From Massilia sp. Bi118 (GTDB taxonomy: Bacteria; Pseudomonadota; Gammaproteobacteria; Burkholderiales; Burkholderiaceae_D): a DNA stretch of 64,000 bases. The notes under the pieces were generated by a model. The model was not told the DNA's origin and did no database searches. It worked only from the letters and a program-made list of their open reading frames with translations. The stretch is taken from the NCBI RefSeq assembly GCF_918697865.1, contig NZ_CAKKMV010000011.1, positions 62,001 through 126,000 on the forward strand, in the 5' to 3' direction. Position 1 is the first letter of the stretch. Every line of letters starts with the position of its first letter. The position numbers were made by a program, and so were the translations under genes. Of this stretch, positions 44,848 through 53,521 are shown piece after piece.

Positions 44848-46154
44848 AGCCCGCTACCGATATGCTTTCCGCAGCGGCGTCGCCAGCGACGCTCAAGCCG
44901 ATGTCCGCCGCCTACCGCACCTACGTGCTGGTGGCGCTGGCCGTGGTCGGCTTCATGTGCTCCGTCGACAAGGTCGTGATCTCGATGTTCATGGAGCCGA
45001 TCAAGAAGGAGTTCCTGCTCAGCGACACCCAGCTCGGCCTGATGAACGGCCTCGCCTTCTCGCTGCTCGGCGGGCTGGTCTCGATTCCGCTGGCGCGCAT
45101 GGCGGACCGCGGCAACCGCAAGTGGATCATCGTGCTCTCGTTCATCGCCTGGACCCTCATGACCGGCGCCTCGGGCATGGCGACCAGCTTCGTGCTGCTG
45201 CTGGCGGCGCGTATTGGCGTCGGCGTCGGCGAAGCGGGCTGCGTTCCGGCCAGCCACTCGATGCTGGGCGATTATTATCCGCGCGAGCTGCGCGGCAAGG
45301 CCTATGCGGCGCATTTCAGCGGCGTCTATCTCGGCATGCTGGGCGGGATGCTGGGCGGCGGCATCCTGGTGCAGACGGTCGGCTGGCGCATGGGCTTCAT
45401 CGCCCTCGGCATCGGCGGCATGGTGCTGGCCCTGGTCTTCCACTTCACGGTGCGCGAACCGCTGCGCGTCGACCAGCCGCCCGCGCACACGATCGGCAAG
45501 GGCATCTGGCGCCAGCTGGGCGATTTGCAATGCTTCTTCATGCTGGTGCTGGCCTTCGCCTTCGTCGGCCTGGCAGGCTCGGTGATGGCCTGGCTGCCCA
45601 GCTATTTCGAGCGCGCCTTCGCGCTCACGCCGGCGATGATCGGCCTGGGCCTGGGCCTGTGCATCGGCCTGGCCAGCGGCATCGGCGCCCTGGTCGGCGG
45701 CAAGATCAGCGTGGCGCAGGCGAAGAAGTCCCGCTCGCTCGGCGCGCGCTACTCGGCCTGGGTCAGCTGGGGCGTGTTAGTGCCGCTGATCGCCAGCTTC
45801 TACGTGCCGCAGCCGCTGGTGGCGATGGCCCTGCTGTTCGTCGCCTTCCTGGTGGCCGGCACCCTGGCCGGCCCGGTGTTCGGCACGGTGCAGGACCTGG
45901 TGGCGCCGCAGGCGCGTGCCACCGCGGTCGCCATCATCGGCGTGGCCGGCGTGATCATCGGCCAGGGCATGGGACCGATGCTGGTCGGGATGCTCAGCGA
46001 TGCGCTGAACACCACCGGCGGCGGCGTCGGTGGACTGCGCATGGCGATGACGGCGATCGCCTCCATCAACCTGCTGACCGGGCTGTTTTTCTGGACGCTG
46101 TCGCGCCGCATCGACCGTGTTTACCCGCCCGCACAGCCGGGCCATCCTGTTTGA
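44844..46154 (+). CDS. MFS transporter, Spinster-like
   Basis: A 436-residue inner-membrane transporter with about twelve transmembrane segments. Its N-terminal half carries DKVVISMFMEPIKKEF, LARMADRGNRKWIIVLS and ARIGVGVGEAGCVPASHSMLGDYYP, typical of Spinster-type bacterial permeases associated with TonB receptors. It is coupled to the upstream hydrolase by ATGA and is followed by the GntR regulator gene 32 bases later. It presumably takes a degradation product across the inner membrane. A perfect GntR-type operator overlaps its last codons. Confidence 0.88.
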   Translation: MKPATDMLSAAASPATLKPMSAAYRTYVLVALAVVGFMCSVDKVVISMFMEPIKKEFLLSDTQLGLMNGLAFSLLGGLVSIPLARMADRGNRKWIIVLSFIAWTLMTGASGMATSFVLLLAARIGVGVGEAGCVPASHSMLGDYYPRELRGKAYAAHFSGVYLGMLGGMLGGGILVQTVGWRMGFIALGIGGMVLALVFHFTVREPLRVDQPPAHTIGKGIWRQLGDLQCFFMLVLAFAFVGLAGSVMAWLPSYFERAFALTPAMIGLGLGLCIGLASGIGALVGGKISVAQAKKSRSLGARYSAWVSWGVLVPLIASFYVPQPLVAMALLFVAFLVAGTLAGPVFGTVQDLVAPQARATAVAIIGVAGVIIGQGMGPMLVGMLSDALNTTGGGVGGLRMAMTAIASINLLTGLFFWTLSRRIDRVYPPAQPGHPV

Positions 46155-46160
46155 CAGGTC
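46144..46160. promoter_or_regulatory. GntR/FadR-type operator, site E (perfect core)
   Basis: ATCCTGTTTGACAGGTC contains CCTGT-N3-ACAGG, the best version of the motif found at 33.7 and 39.9 kb. It lies 27 bases before the regulator ATG and overlaps the MFS 3' end, which suggests autoregulation from an internal promoter. Confidence 0.7.
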
Positions 46161-46186
46161 AGGCGCCAGGGTTTAGGCTTAGCCGG

Positions 46187-46924
46187 ATGAATTCCATTGC
46201 TCCCATCTCCACGCTCGAACGCCCGACCCTGTCGGCGCAGGTCGCGCGCCACCTGCTGGCGCTGGTGCAGCGCGAGCAGCTGCGCCCGGGAGATACCGTC
46301 CCCAGCGAAGTCCAGATCGGCCTCGACCTGAAGGTCAGCCGCGGCAGCGTGCGCGAAGCCTACCGCACGCTGGCCGCCCTCGGCATCCTGGAAATCGAAG
46401 GCGGCCGCCGCCCGCGCCTGCGCGCCATCGACCCGCAGGTGCTGGCGCAAGTGTTCGACTACGCGCTGAACACGGCCCAGGTCAGCGTCGCGCATGTGAT
46501 CGAAACGCGCCGCGCCATCGAGCTGCAAAGCGCCCAGCTGGCCGCGCGCTACGCCACGCCCGAGCAGCGCCAGACCTTGCGCGAGCTGATGGCCGAAATG
46601 CGTTCGGCCGGCGCCGACGACGTGCGCCGCGCCACCTGCGACACCGCCATCCACACCGTCATCGCCGAGGCCAGCGGCAATCCGCTGAACAGCATCCTGC
46701 TGGCCGCCCTGCGCACGCCGCTCGAAGCATCGGCGCGCATCCACTCCGACAGGCGCCGCAGCGAAGCCGAACTGGCGCGCGTGATCGACGCCCACGAAGC
46801 CGTGGTCGACCGCATCTGCGAAGGCGATGCGATGGGCGCGGTGTCCGCGATGTCCTACCACTTCGATATCTCGATCCTGCACGTGATCCGCAAGGAAGCG
46901 GAGCTGCCCGCGGCCACGGCCTGA
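46187..46924 (+). CDS. FadR-subfamily GntR transcriptional regulator
   Basis: A 245-residue regulator. The winged HTH (SAQVARHLLALVQREQLRPGDTVPSEVQIGLDLKVSRGSVREAYRTLAALGILEIEGGRRPRL) precedes an all-helical FCD ligand domain (VIETRRAIELQSAQLAARYATPEQRQTL, CDTAIHTVIAEASGN, DAHEAVVDRICEGDA). FCD proteins bind small carboxylic or sugar acids, often through a metal. It closes the hydroxyacid uptake operon and is the likely owner of the CCTGT-N3-ACAGG sites A-E. The ribosome-binding site is weak (AGCCGG). The convergent hexosaminidase gene ends four bases after it. Confidence 0.9.
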   Translation: MNSIAPISTLERPTLSAQVARHLLALVQREQLRPGDTVPSEVQIGLDLKVSRGSVREAYRTLAALGILEIEGGRRPRLRAIDPQVLAQVFDYALNTAQVSVAHVIETRRAIELQSAQLAARYATPEQRQTLRELMAEMRSAGADDVRRATCDTAIHTVIAEASGNPLNSILLAALRTPLEASARIHSDRRRSEAELARVIDAHEAVVDRICEGDAMGAVSAMSYHFDISILHVIRKEAELPAATA

Positions 46925-46927
46925 GGC

Positions 46928-49492
46928 TCAGCGGCGGTCGATGCTGGCCACCAGGCCCGGCCTGCCGCTGCGGTCGAAGGCCGCCACCTTGATTAGCCCA
47001 TGCTCCGCGATCGGCCCCGTGACCGGCTTGCTGGCTGCGGTGGGATCGCTGCCGTCGCTGGTGTAGCGTAGCGTGATGCCGGGCAGGACGTGGTTGACCA
47101 GCACCTGCTCGCCATCCAGCATCAGGCCCGGCGGCGCGATGCGGTAAGCGACCGCCGGCTGCTCGAGATCGAGGCGCGGCAGCACGCGCTGGCCCAGCGC
47201 ATTCACGAAGCCCGACCATGCCTTGCGGTGCAGCGCAGCCGACCTGGCCGGATCCGTTTCGAGCGCCCAGGACGGGTCCGCAGCCCAGGCCCGTTCCGCC
47301 AGTGCGACCAGGCGCGGCATGACCAGGTAGTCGATGCGCTCGTCGTTGCGCACGGTCTCGCTGAACAGGGTCGCTTCCAGTCCGCGCACATGACCCTTGC
47401 CGTAGTCGGTCAGGCCGTCCTTGCTTGCGCGTGCAGTCTCGCTCAGATTCCGCAGCATGTCGAAGGGGACGAAGTCGTAGACGGTGTCCAGTTCGACGTA
47501 GTCGTTCCAGTTGACGCCCGGCTCCTCCGGATTCGGATTGGCCGCCATGTCCAGGTACATGCTTGATACCGGCGCCAGCACGATGTCGTAGCCGCCGTTG
47601 GCCAGGCGGTTGGCGAGATCCTCGGCGCCGCGCGTGTTGTTCCAGACCCAGGCCGTGAAGCCGCGCGTCGTGAAGCGCGGATTCGGAATCAGCTTGCTGC
47701 GGCCGGCGAGTTTCGTTTTGCGCGCGGCCAGCTCCTCCCAGCCCGAGGTCGACACGCCGTGGCGGCGCAAAATGCCGTCGACGCGGTCGTAGAAGTAATC
47801 CCACAAGTCTTCCGTTGTCGCCAGCTTTTCCTTCTTCATGCGCGCGAGGCTGGCCGGCGACTTTTCCCAGGCGCCGTTGGCCAGCTCGTCCCCGCCCATG
47901 TGGATGGTCCGCAGCGGCACGCCGGCTTCAACGTGCAGTGCCACGATCTGCGTAACCACGTGGTCGATGAAATTGAAGGTCGAATCGAGGCCGGGGTTGA
48001 TGACGTTGTCGCTGAAGTACTGCGCCGAACTGTACTTGGACTGGTCCTCGAAATCGTTCAGCAGATATTTGGCCGCGTCCTTGCGTCCGGCCGCCTTCAT
48101 GCGGTAGTAGCGTGCTTCCATCGCCTGCACTGCGGCGCGCATGTGGCCGGGCATCTCGATTTCCGGAATCACCTCGATGTGGCGCGCCTGGGCATAGCGC
48201 AGGATGGCGATGTAGTCGGCGCGGCTGAAGTAGCCGCTCCCACTCGGGTCCTTCGGATCGGGACCGGAGCCGTAAGCCGGCTGCAGGCGCACGCCCGGCT
48301 TGGCGCTGTGGCCGCGCACCGCGCCTATCGTCGTCAGCTCCGGCAGGCCTGCGATCTCGAGGCGCCAGCCTTCGTCGTCGGTGAGGTGGAAGTGGAATTT
48401 GTTCAGCTTGAAGCGGGCCATCAGATCCAGCCACTTGAACACCGTCTGCTTGCCGTGGAAGTTACGGGCGACGTCGAGCTGGAAGCCGCGGTAGCCGAAG
48501 CGCGGGGCGTCGACGATGGTCAGCTCATCCAGCGCCTGCTCTTTCGCACCGGGCAGCGGCAGCAGGTCGCGCAGGGTTTGCAGGCCGTAGGCGACGCCGG
48601 CGGCGCTGTTGCCGACGATGGCGATGCCTTTGCCGGCTTGGATCGTCAGGCGGTAGGCTTCCGGCGAAGCCTGCCCTTGCACCGTGCCAACGCTCAGTTT
48701 CAGCGGCGGACCGCCTGCCGTCAGCGACTGCCGGAACAGCGAGCGCGCCAGCGCGGCTTCGTTTTTCAGTGCGGGCGGCGCTTGTATCGTCGGCTGGGCG
48801 CTCAGTAGCAGCTTGCCCTCGCCCGGCTGGATGTGCAGAGGCGTCGGCAGCACCGGGGGCACCTCGTTCACCGGCAGCAGGTCGGCCTGGGCGTTGCGGC
48901 GGTAGGTGTCCGCAGGTGTCACCACCGGCTTGTGGCCGCTTGTGCCGCGGTCCAGCTGCTCGGGGCGCGTGACCGGCAGCAGCGCGAAGTCGGTGATCGC
49001 CACGCCCACGTCCGGCGCGGCATCGTAGACCAGATAGAAGCCGACCGGCGCCTTCGACAGCTTGATGACCAGGCCCGCGTAGTTGTAGTCGATGTTGAGC
49101 GTCTGCCCCGGCGCCAGGCCTTCGAAGCCGGGACCCGGACGCAGGCGGAACAGGGAGCCTGCGACCTGCTCGAGTGTTAAATTGCCTTTTAGCGGCCCTG
49201 GCTGCAGGCGGTCCAGGCAGTTGAAGTACAGCGACCAGCCCTGCGCCGGCAAAGGCTGGCTGTCGTGGTTGGTCAGGATCAGGCGGGCCTGCGTACGGCC
49301 GTGCGGGGCCTGGGCGCTGAACAGGTTGCGCTGCAGGTCCCAGCGCAGTTGAAGTTTAGTGGCGCTGGCGACCTGGTTCAGGTTCGCGTGTGCTTGCTGC
49401 GTCACAGGGGCCGGCGCTTCCGCCATCGCCATCGGCGCGGCGAGCGCAATCAACAAGGCCAGCGTACGCGCAGCCAGTGGTCGGTGACTCAA
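46928..49492 (-). CDS. Beta-N-acetylhexosaminidase (GH20), secreted
   Basis: An 854-residue exported enzyme that removes terminal beta-GlcNAc, here probably from chitooligosaccharides. A signal peptide (LALLIALAAPMAMA) precedes the carbohydrate-binding N-terminal domain (LQLRWDLQRNLFSAQAPHGRTQARLILTNHDSQPL), the GH20b domain, and the catalytic barrel with RGFQLDVARNFH, HFHLTDDEGWRLEI, EIEMPGH and the catalytic Asp-Glu pair in HMGGDELANGAW. A C-terminal CHB_HEX-type domain ends the protein (YTSDGSDPTAASKP). The TTG at 49492 was chosen because GGAG lies six bases upstream; another TTG four codons earlier is part of that site. It follows the amino-sugar MFS gene by a few bases. Confidence 0.88.
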   Translation of the reverse strand: MSHRPLAARTLALLIALAAPMAMAEAPAPVTQQAHANLNQVASATKLQLRWDLQRNLFSAQAPHGRTQARLILTNHDSQPLPAQGWSLYFNCLDRLQPGPLKGNLTLEQVAGSLFRLRPGPGFEGLAPGQTLNIDYNYAGLVIKLSKAPVGFYLVYDAAPDVGVAITDFALLPVTRPEQLDRGTSGHKPVVTPADTYRRNAQADLLPVNEVPPVLPTPLHIQPGEGKLLLSAQPTIQAPPALKNEAALARSLFRQSLTAGGPPLKLSVGTVQGQASPEAYRLTIQAGKGIAIVGNSAAGVAYGLQTLRDLLPLPGAKEQALDELTIVDAPRFGYRGFQLDVARNFHGKQTVFKWLDLMARFKLNKFHFHLTDDEGWRLEIAGLPELTTIGAVRGHSAKPGVRLQPAYGSGPDPKDPSGSGYFSRADYIAILRYAQARHIEVIPEIEMPGHMRAAVQAMEARYYRMKAAGRKDAAKYLLNDFEDQSKYSSAQYFSDNVINPGLDSTFNFIDHVVTQIVALHVEAGVPLRTIHMGGDELANGAWEKSPASLARMKKEKLATTEDLWDYFYDRVDGILRRHGVSTSGWEELAARKTKLAGRSKLIPNPRFTTRGFTAWVWNNTRGAEDLANRLANGGYDIVLAPVSSMYLDMAANPNPEEPGVNWNDYVELDTVYDFVPFDMLRNLSETARASKDGLTDYGKGHVRGLEATLFSETVRNDERIDYLVMPRLVALAERAWAADPSWALETDPARSAALHRKAWSGFVNALGQRVLPRLDLEQPAVAYRIAPPGLMLDGEQVLVNHVLPGITLRYTSDGSDPTAASKPVTGPIAEHGLIKVAAFDRSGRPGLVASIDRR

Positions 49493-49504
49493 GGTGTTCT
49501 CCAA

Positions 49505-50794
49505 TTAGCGCCAGCTGCGGATCTTGTGGCCCGCCGCGGCGTACCACAGGATCAGCGCATAGCAAGGCAGCATCAGCCAGTAGGCGCTGCGCGGGGTGAC
49601 GATGTCCGACAGATGGCCATACAAGAGCGGCAGCAGCGCACCGCCGGCGATCGCCATCACCAGCACGGCCGAACCGCTGGCGGTATGGCGTCCCAGTCCC
49701 TGCAGGGCCAGCGGCCAGATGGCCGGCCACACCATGGCATTCGCGAGGCCGAGCAGCGCCAGGCACATGACAGTGTTCGGCACCAGCGGCGCGCCGGTCC
49801 AGCCCAGCAGCATCTGCGACAGCGCCGTGTTGTGGGTCGAGCCGACCGCCACTCCAATGGTCAGCAGCAGGCCGACGAGGCCGGACAGCACCAGCGCCCG
49901 CTGCTGCGACAGATAGCGCGGAATCGCCACCACGCCGACCAGGTAACCGATCACCATGCACATCATCGTGTACGAAGTGAGCACGCCGAAGTTCGCGACC
50001 TTCAGCTCGTGGCCGTACAGGCCGATGGTGTCGCCGGCGATCACCTCCACGCCGACATAAGCGAACAGCGCCAGCGCGCCCAGCACCAGCTGCGGGAACT
50101 GCAGCACCGAGGTCGCATCGATGCGGCCATCGGCGCCGTCGACTTCCGGTGGAATCTCGCGCAGTTTCGAAAAGTGGATGAACACCATGATCGCGAACAG
50201 CGCCGCGGCCATGCAGGCATAGGGGAAGATCAGGCGCTCGGCCAGCACGTCCTGGGATGCGGTGTCCACATTCTTCAGCATCAGGCTGGCGAAGATGAGC
50301 GGCACGACGATGCCCGCGCCCTTGTTAAACAGGCCCATGATACTGATCCGCATGGCGGCGCTCTCGCGCGGGCCGAGGCAGACGATGTAGGGATTGATCG
50401 CAGTCTGCATCAAGGTCATGCCGGTGGCCAGCGTGAACAGCCCGGCCAGGAACAGCTCATAGTGCCGGCTCTGCGCGGCGGGGATGAAGAGCAAAGCGCC
50501 GATGCCCATGACGCCCAGGCCCAGCGTCATCCCCTTCTTGTAGCCAACCCGTTTGAGCACCGCCGCCGACGGCAGGGCCATGACGGTGTAGGCGATGTAG
50601 AAAGCGAAGGTGACCAGCAGCGCCTGGAAGTTGGTGAGCTGGCAGACGATCTTCAGGAAGGGAATCAGCGAGCCGTTCAGCCAGGTGACGAAGCCGAGGA
50701 TGAAGAACAGCAGGCCGACGAAGAGCATGCCGGTAATGACGTCGCGGGTCGAGCTGGTCGCTTGTTCTTCTTGCGGGCTTGCGCTGAGTTCCAT
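49505..50794 (-). CDS. FucP/GluP-type MFS sugar permease (GlcNAc transporter candidate)
   Basis: A 429-residue inner-membrane permease with about twelve transmembrane segments. The start region LFFILGFVTWLNGSLIPFLKIVCQLTNFQALLVTFAFYIAY and the GYKKGMTLGLGVMGIGALLF segment are hallmarks of the fucose/glucose-galactose branch that includes NagP. It is transcribed with the GH20 hexosaminidase directly downstream, so it probably imports GlcNAc released outside or in the periplasm. No nagA/nagB genes are in the window. The start ATG lies 230 bases upstream of the divergent hcp gene. Confidence 0.85.
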   Translation of the reverse strand: MELSASPQEEQATSSTRDVITGMLFVGLLFFILGFVTWLNGSLIPFLKIVCQLTNFQALLVTFAFYIAYTVMALPSAAVLKRVGYKKGMTLGLGVMGIGALLFIPAAQSRHYELFLAGLFTLATGMTLMQTAINPYIVCLGPRESAAMRISIMGLFNKGAGIVVPLIFASLMLKNVDTASQDVLAERLIFPYACMAAALFAIMVFIHFSKLREIPPEVDGADGRIDATSVLQFPQLVLGALALFAYVGVEVIAGDTIGLYGHELKVANFGVLTSYTMMCMVIGYLVGVVAIPRYLSQQRALVLSGLVGLLLTIGVAVGSTHNTALSQMLLGWTGAPLVPNTVMCLALLGLANAMVWPAIWPLALQGLGRHTASGSAVLVMAIAGGALLPLLYGHLSDIVTPRSAYWLMLPCYALILWYAAAGHKIRSWR

Positions 50795-51024
50795 GCTCGG
50801 TGCCTTGGGAGTTGTCGATGAGGCATGCTAGCAGTGGGTTGGGGGCAAGTCTAGCGTTGGGGATTTGTTGAGGGATGTCTCGTTCGTTCTAGTAAACAAG
50901 TCCTCTTAAAAGAGAACTTCTTGGACCGAAGTGCTTTGCGTTGACTCCAGCCAAATACCGTAGATCAGCTCAGCGCAACAATGCGCTCTTGAATCCGCTG
51001 ACCTCATCAACTTCGGAGAACAAC

Positions 51025-51516
51025 ATGGCAATTGACGTGTATTTGCAGATCGACGGTATCAAGGGCGAATCCCAAGACGACAAGCACAAAGACTGGATCG
51101 AGATTACTTCTGCTCAATGGGGGGTTAATCAACCCAAGTCGGCAACCGCATCGACCGGGGGCGGCCATACTGCCGAACGCTGCGAACACCGGAGCGTCAC
51201 ACTCACGAAATTAGCTGACCTCTCTTCGCCGATGCTGATGCAAACTTCCTCGGCAGGCAAAACGATCCCAAAAGCCAAGCTCGAGTTCTTCCGTGCCGAT
51301 GGACACGGGGAGCGAATCAAATACTACGAAGTCGAGATGGAAAATGTGCTTATCGCCAGCGTCAACCAGGCGATCCATGAAGGTGGTCTGCTTCAGGATT
51401 CCGTCGCTTTGCGCTTCTCCAAGATCAAATGGAAGTACACCCAGCAGAAGATTGGCGGCGGAGCTGGCGGGAATACATCCGGCGGCTGGGACTTGGCGAG
51501 CAATAAGATCGCTTGA
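51025..51516 (+). CDS. hcp: Hcp, type VI secretion tube protein (orphan)
   Basis: A 163-residue Hcp. It starts MAIDVYLQIDGIKGESQDDKHKDWIEITSAQWGV and contains the canonical RCEHRSVTLTKLADLSSPML and KAKLEFFRADG segments, ending in an extended Gly-rich tail. Hcp forms hexameric rings of the secretion tube and serves as chaperone and carrier of small effectors. CGGAG precedes the ATG. No other type VI structural genes are here, so this is an auxiliary hcp island. The two following genes, spaced by 0 and 1-2 bases, look like its effector and immunity pair. Base composition is lower in G+C than the region to the left. Confidence 0.93.
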   Translation: MAIDVYLQIDGIKGESQDDKHKDWIEITSAQWGVNQPKSATASTGGGHTAERCEHRSVTLTKLADLSSPMLMQTSSAGKTIPKAKLEFFRADGHGERIKYYEVEMENVLIASVNQAIHEGGLLQDSVALRFSKIKWKYTQQKIGGGAGGNTSGGWDLASNKIA

Positions 51517-51999
51517 TTGGTGACGGCCATGCTCGAAGTCCAACCAAAGGACAAGCGGGGTTACTTCATGTTGCCCCAAGTGCCTGAAGGAGCGGGTTAT
51601 TACGTGTACGGGACGCCAGGCGAAGGCGGGGGACAATACGCACATCCAGCCATGATGAGCATGCTCCTTTTCGTTGAAAGGCAGTGGTTGACATTGGACA
51701 GCCGGAAGTTTGTCATCGGGAACATCAGTTTGGCGGGCGGTGGCGAATATGCAAAACACCGGTCCCACAAAACGGGATTGGAAGTCGATGTACGTCCTCT
51801 ACGGAAGGATGGGAAGCGGATACCGGTGTACTGGCAATGGAGCGATCAGTACGATCAGACAGCTACAGCGAAGCTAATTGAGCTCTTCCGTGCTTATCCT
51901 GGAGTGGGAAAGATTTATTTCAACGATCCGGAGCTTCACCATTTGGTTTTGCCCCTGGTGCATCATGATCACCATTTTCATGTCGAACTGAAGGTATGA
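51517..51999 (+). CDS. MepA-like murein endopeptidase, putative type VI effector
   Basis: A protein of up to 160 residues resembling penicillin-insensitive murein endopeptidases (peptidase family M74). The metal-ligand motifs are visible: GGGEYAKHRSHKTGLEVDVRPL (His and Asp ligands) and HHDHHFHVEL near the C-terminus. It has no signal peptide, unlike chromosomal MepA, which fits delivery through the Hcp tube rather than Sec export. The frame begins with TTG directly after the hcp stop; a GTG one codon on and an ATG at 51529 are alternative starts, and none has a strong ribosome-binding site. It is directly followed by a putative immunity gene. Confidence 0.75.
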   Translation: MVTAMLEVQPKDKRGYFMLPQVPEGAGYYVYGTPGEGGGQYAHPAMMSMLLFVERQWLTLDSRKFVIGNISLAGGGEYAKHRSHKTGLEVDVRPLRKDGKRIPVYWQWSDQYDQTATAKLIELFRAYPGVGKIYFNDPELHHLVLPLVHHDHHFHVELKV

Positions 52000-52000
52000 G

Positions 52001-52378
52001 ATGAAGAAGCTGGCCTTGGCGGTCCTCGCAGCGATGGCAGTGTTTTCCCTAGCCTACGCCGCAAAGCCTTGGGATGGCAGCTATGCGGCGTTCAGGGGCG
52101 AGTATCTTATCTACTCCGGCGATCTGGGCGAAGAAGCTGCACCGACATCTTCCGATCGCAAAGCTGCATTCATGCTTCAGGGGGACGTCGCAAAAAACTT
52201 GTTTGAATCCATCGGACCCGATCTGAAGGATGCCTGCGGTACCTCCTCTGGAATGCGCCTGCGGCAAAAGGGGGATCTCGACTGCACATATGACAAGGGC
52301 GCTAAATCGTCACCGTATGTCTGTCATTTCGGGATCAATCTAAGGACTGGAAAGAGTACGTATGGGTCGATTTGTTAG
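52001..52378 (+). CDS. Small exported protein, putative periplasmic immunity protein
   Basis: A 125-residue protein with a clear signal peptide (MKKLALAVLAAMAVFSLAYA). The mature part is small, with four cysteines (DACGTS, LDCTYD, YVCHFG, and the terminal SIC), compatible with two disulfides in the periplasm. I do not recognise a named family. It starts one base after the effector stop. Its export and position after a cell-wall peptidase carried by an hcp cluster argue for an immunity role protecting the producer's own murein; that is inference. A strong bidirectional terminator follows. Confidence 0.7.
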   Translation: MKKLALAVLAAMAVFSLAYAAKPWDGSYAAFRGEYLIYSGDLGEEAAPTSSDRKAAFMLQGDVAKNLFESIGPDLKDACGTSSGMRLRQKGDLDCTYDKGAKSSPYVCHFGINLRTGKSTYGSIC

Positions 52379-52416
52379 GCGACTGTCGGCGTCCCTGAAG
52401 CTAGAACGGCTTCAAC

Positions 52417-52458
52417 GCCAAAAACAAAAGTCACCCTTGGGTGACTTTTGTTTTTGGC
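52417..52458. terminator. Bidirectional terminator between immunity gene and dinD
   Basis: A perfect 20-bp inverted repeat has arms 52417-52436 and 52439-52458 with a two-base loop. Arms start GCCAAAAACAAAAG and end TTTTGTTTTTGGC, giving an A/T-rich base on both sides of the GGGTGA/TCACCC stem. It serves the two convergent genes. Confidence 0.85.
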
Positions 52459-52504
52459 CGAGAAAGTCGGCGATGAGATCGAATGACATGCTGACCAAAA
52501 TTGG

Positions 52505-53521
52505 TCATTCGATCGCATTGGGCGGTTCGCTCTGTGCCAGCCGCCTGCGCACTTTGTCAATATTCTCGGCAGTCTCCAGTCTCTCGGGCATGGTGCCACC
52601 AATGTCTGCGATCGCTTTTCTTACCTTCTGCCCAACCACGAAATGCGCTGCGTTCGCATTTTCACGACCTTTAATACTCTCTCGACGCAGCTTCTCCTCG
52701 GTCTGTGTCGCCCGGAAGAGATTCGCTGCCAACTCGGTACTACCCATGTGGTCCAAGATTTGCGCTTTACCTGGCAGACCCTTAACGTCCTTGATTCCGT
52801 TTACGTCGAGACCTCCATAGAGTCCCTGATACCCATGATTCTGGAAAACGGCGAACTCCACAGGCCGTCCTACTCCGGCAATTTTTGCTGCACTTGCCAA
52901 ATCCTTGTTGTGCTCAGCAATTCTATCCCGCAAGACGACCCGCTTCTGGTCCTCGGAGAGTCCTTGATGGTCGGCTTGTTGAACCTCCTGCTTGCGCGTT
53001 TGTACAGCGAAATAGGTTTGCGCAAAAGCGACCTGTTTCTTCCTCGTGTCGCCGCTTTGCGCGATTAGGTAGGCGCCATATCGGGTCACATGAGTATCAC
53101 CAGCCGAGCGCTCAGCATCCGAGCCGATCTCAACCATTTTGCCGACATCCGCAAAATGGTCCGCAATCCTATGCCCGCTTTGATGGCATGCCATCTGCGC
53201 CTTCTCGATCACCGCCTGGAAGCTCGGCCACTTGCCGTAACCGAGCAGCGTCATCAAATCCCGTGCGCTCCAGAATTCGACACCCTCGCCGGATTGCTGA
53301 GCAGCGGATTCAAAGCCAGCCACCACCTCTTCAGCAGTCCCCTGAAAAGGTGGGTCCTCTGGGGGCGCAACCTGGATCGGTTCAGCCGCCTTGACCATCT
53401 CGGTGGCCGCCGCCTCGTTTTCGGGGAATGGCACCTTCCCGTCGAGCATTCGACGAATATTGGCGATCGCCGCCTGTCCCGTTTCCTTACTGCTTGGCTT
53501 TTTCTCGTTCTCGTCAGTCAT
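52505..53521 (-). CDS. dinD: DinD family protein (DNA-damage-inducible protein D)
   Basis: A 338-residue protein. From about residue 78 it follows E. coli DinD closely: EFWSARDLMTLLGYGKW, ACHQSGHRIADHF, VTRYGAYLIAQSGD, QTYFAVQTRKQE, FQNHGYQGLYGGLDVNGI, LDHMGSTELAANLFRATQTEEKL and VGQKVRKAIADIGGTMPE. DinD of E. coli is SOS-induced and inhibits RecA filament activity in vitro. Compared with that 274-residue protein this one has an N-terminal extension of about 70 residues, acidic and Pro-rich, likely disordered. I see no LexA box upstream. GGAG precedes the ATG. It stands alone between the hcp island and the small-gene operon. Confidence 0.9.
   Translation of the reverse strand: MTDENEKKPSSKETGQAAIANIRRMLDGKVPFPENEAAATEMVKAAEPIQVAPPEDPPFQGTAEEVVAGFESAAQQSGEGVEFWSARDLMTLLGYGKWPSFQAVIEKAQMACHQSGHRIADHFADVGKMVEIGSDAERSAGDTHVTRYGAYLIAQSGDTRKKQVAFAQTYFAVQTRKQEVQQADHQGLSEDQKRVVLRDRIAEHNKDLASAAKIAGVGRPVEFAVFQNHGYQGLYGGLDVNGIKDVKGLPGKAQILDHMGSTELAANLFRATQTEEKLRRESIKGRENANAAHFVVGQKVRKAIADIGGTMPERLETAENIDKVRRRLAQSEPPNAIE

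Noticed and set aside
49493..49504. Earlier TTG as start of the hexosaminidase
   Set aside because: It forms part of the TTGGAG ribosome-binding site for the TTG four codons later.
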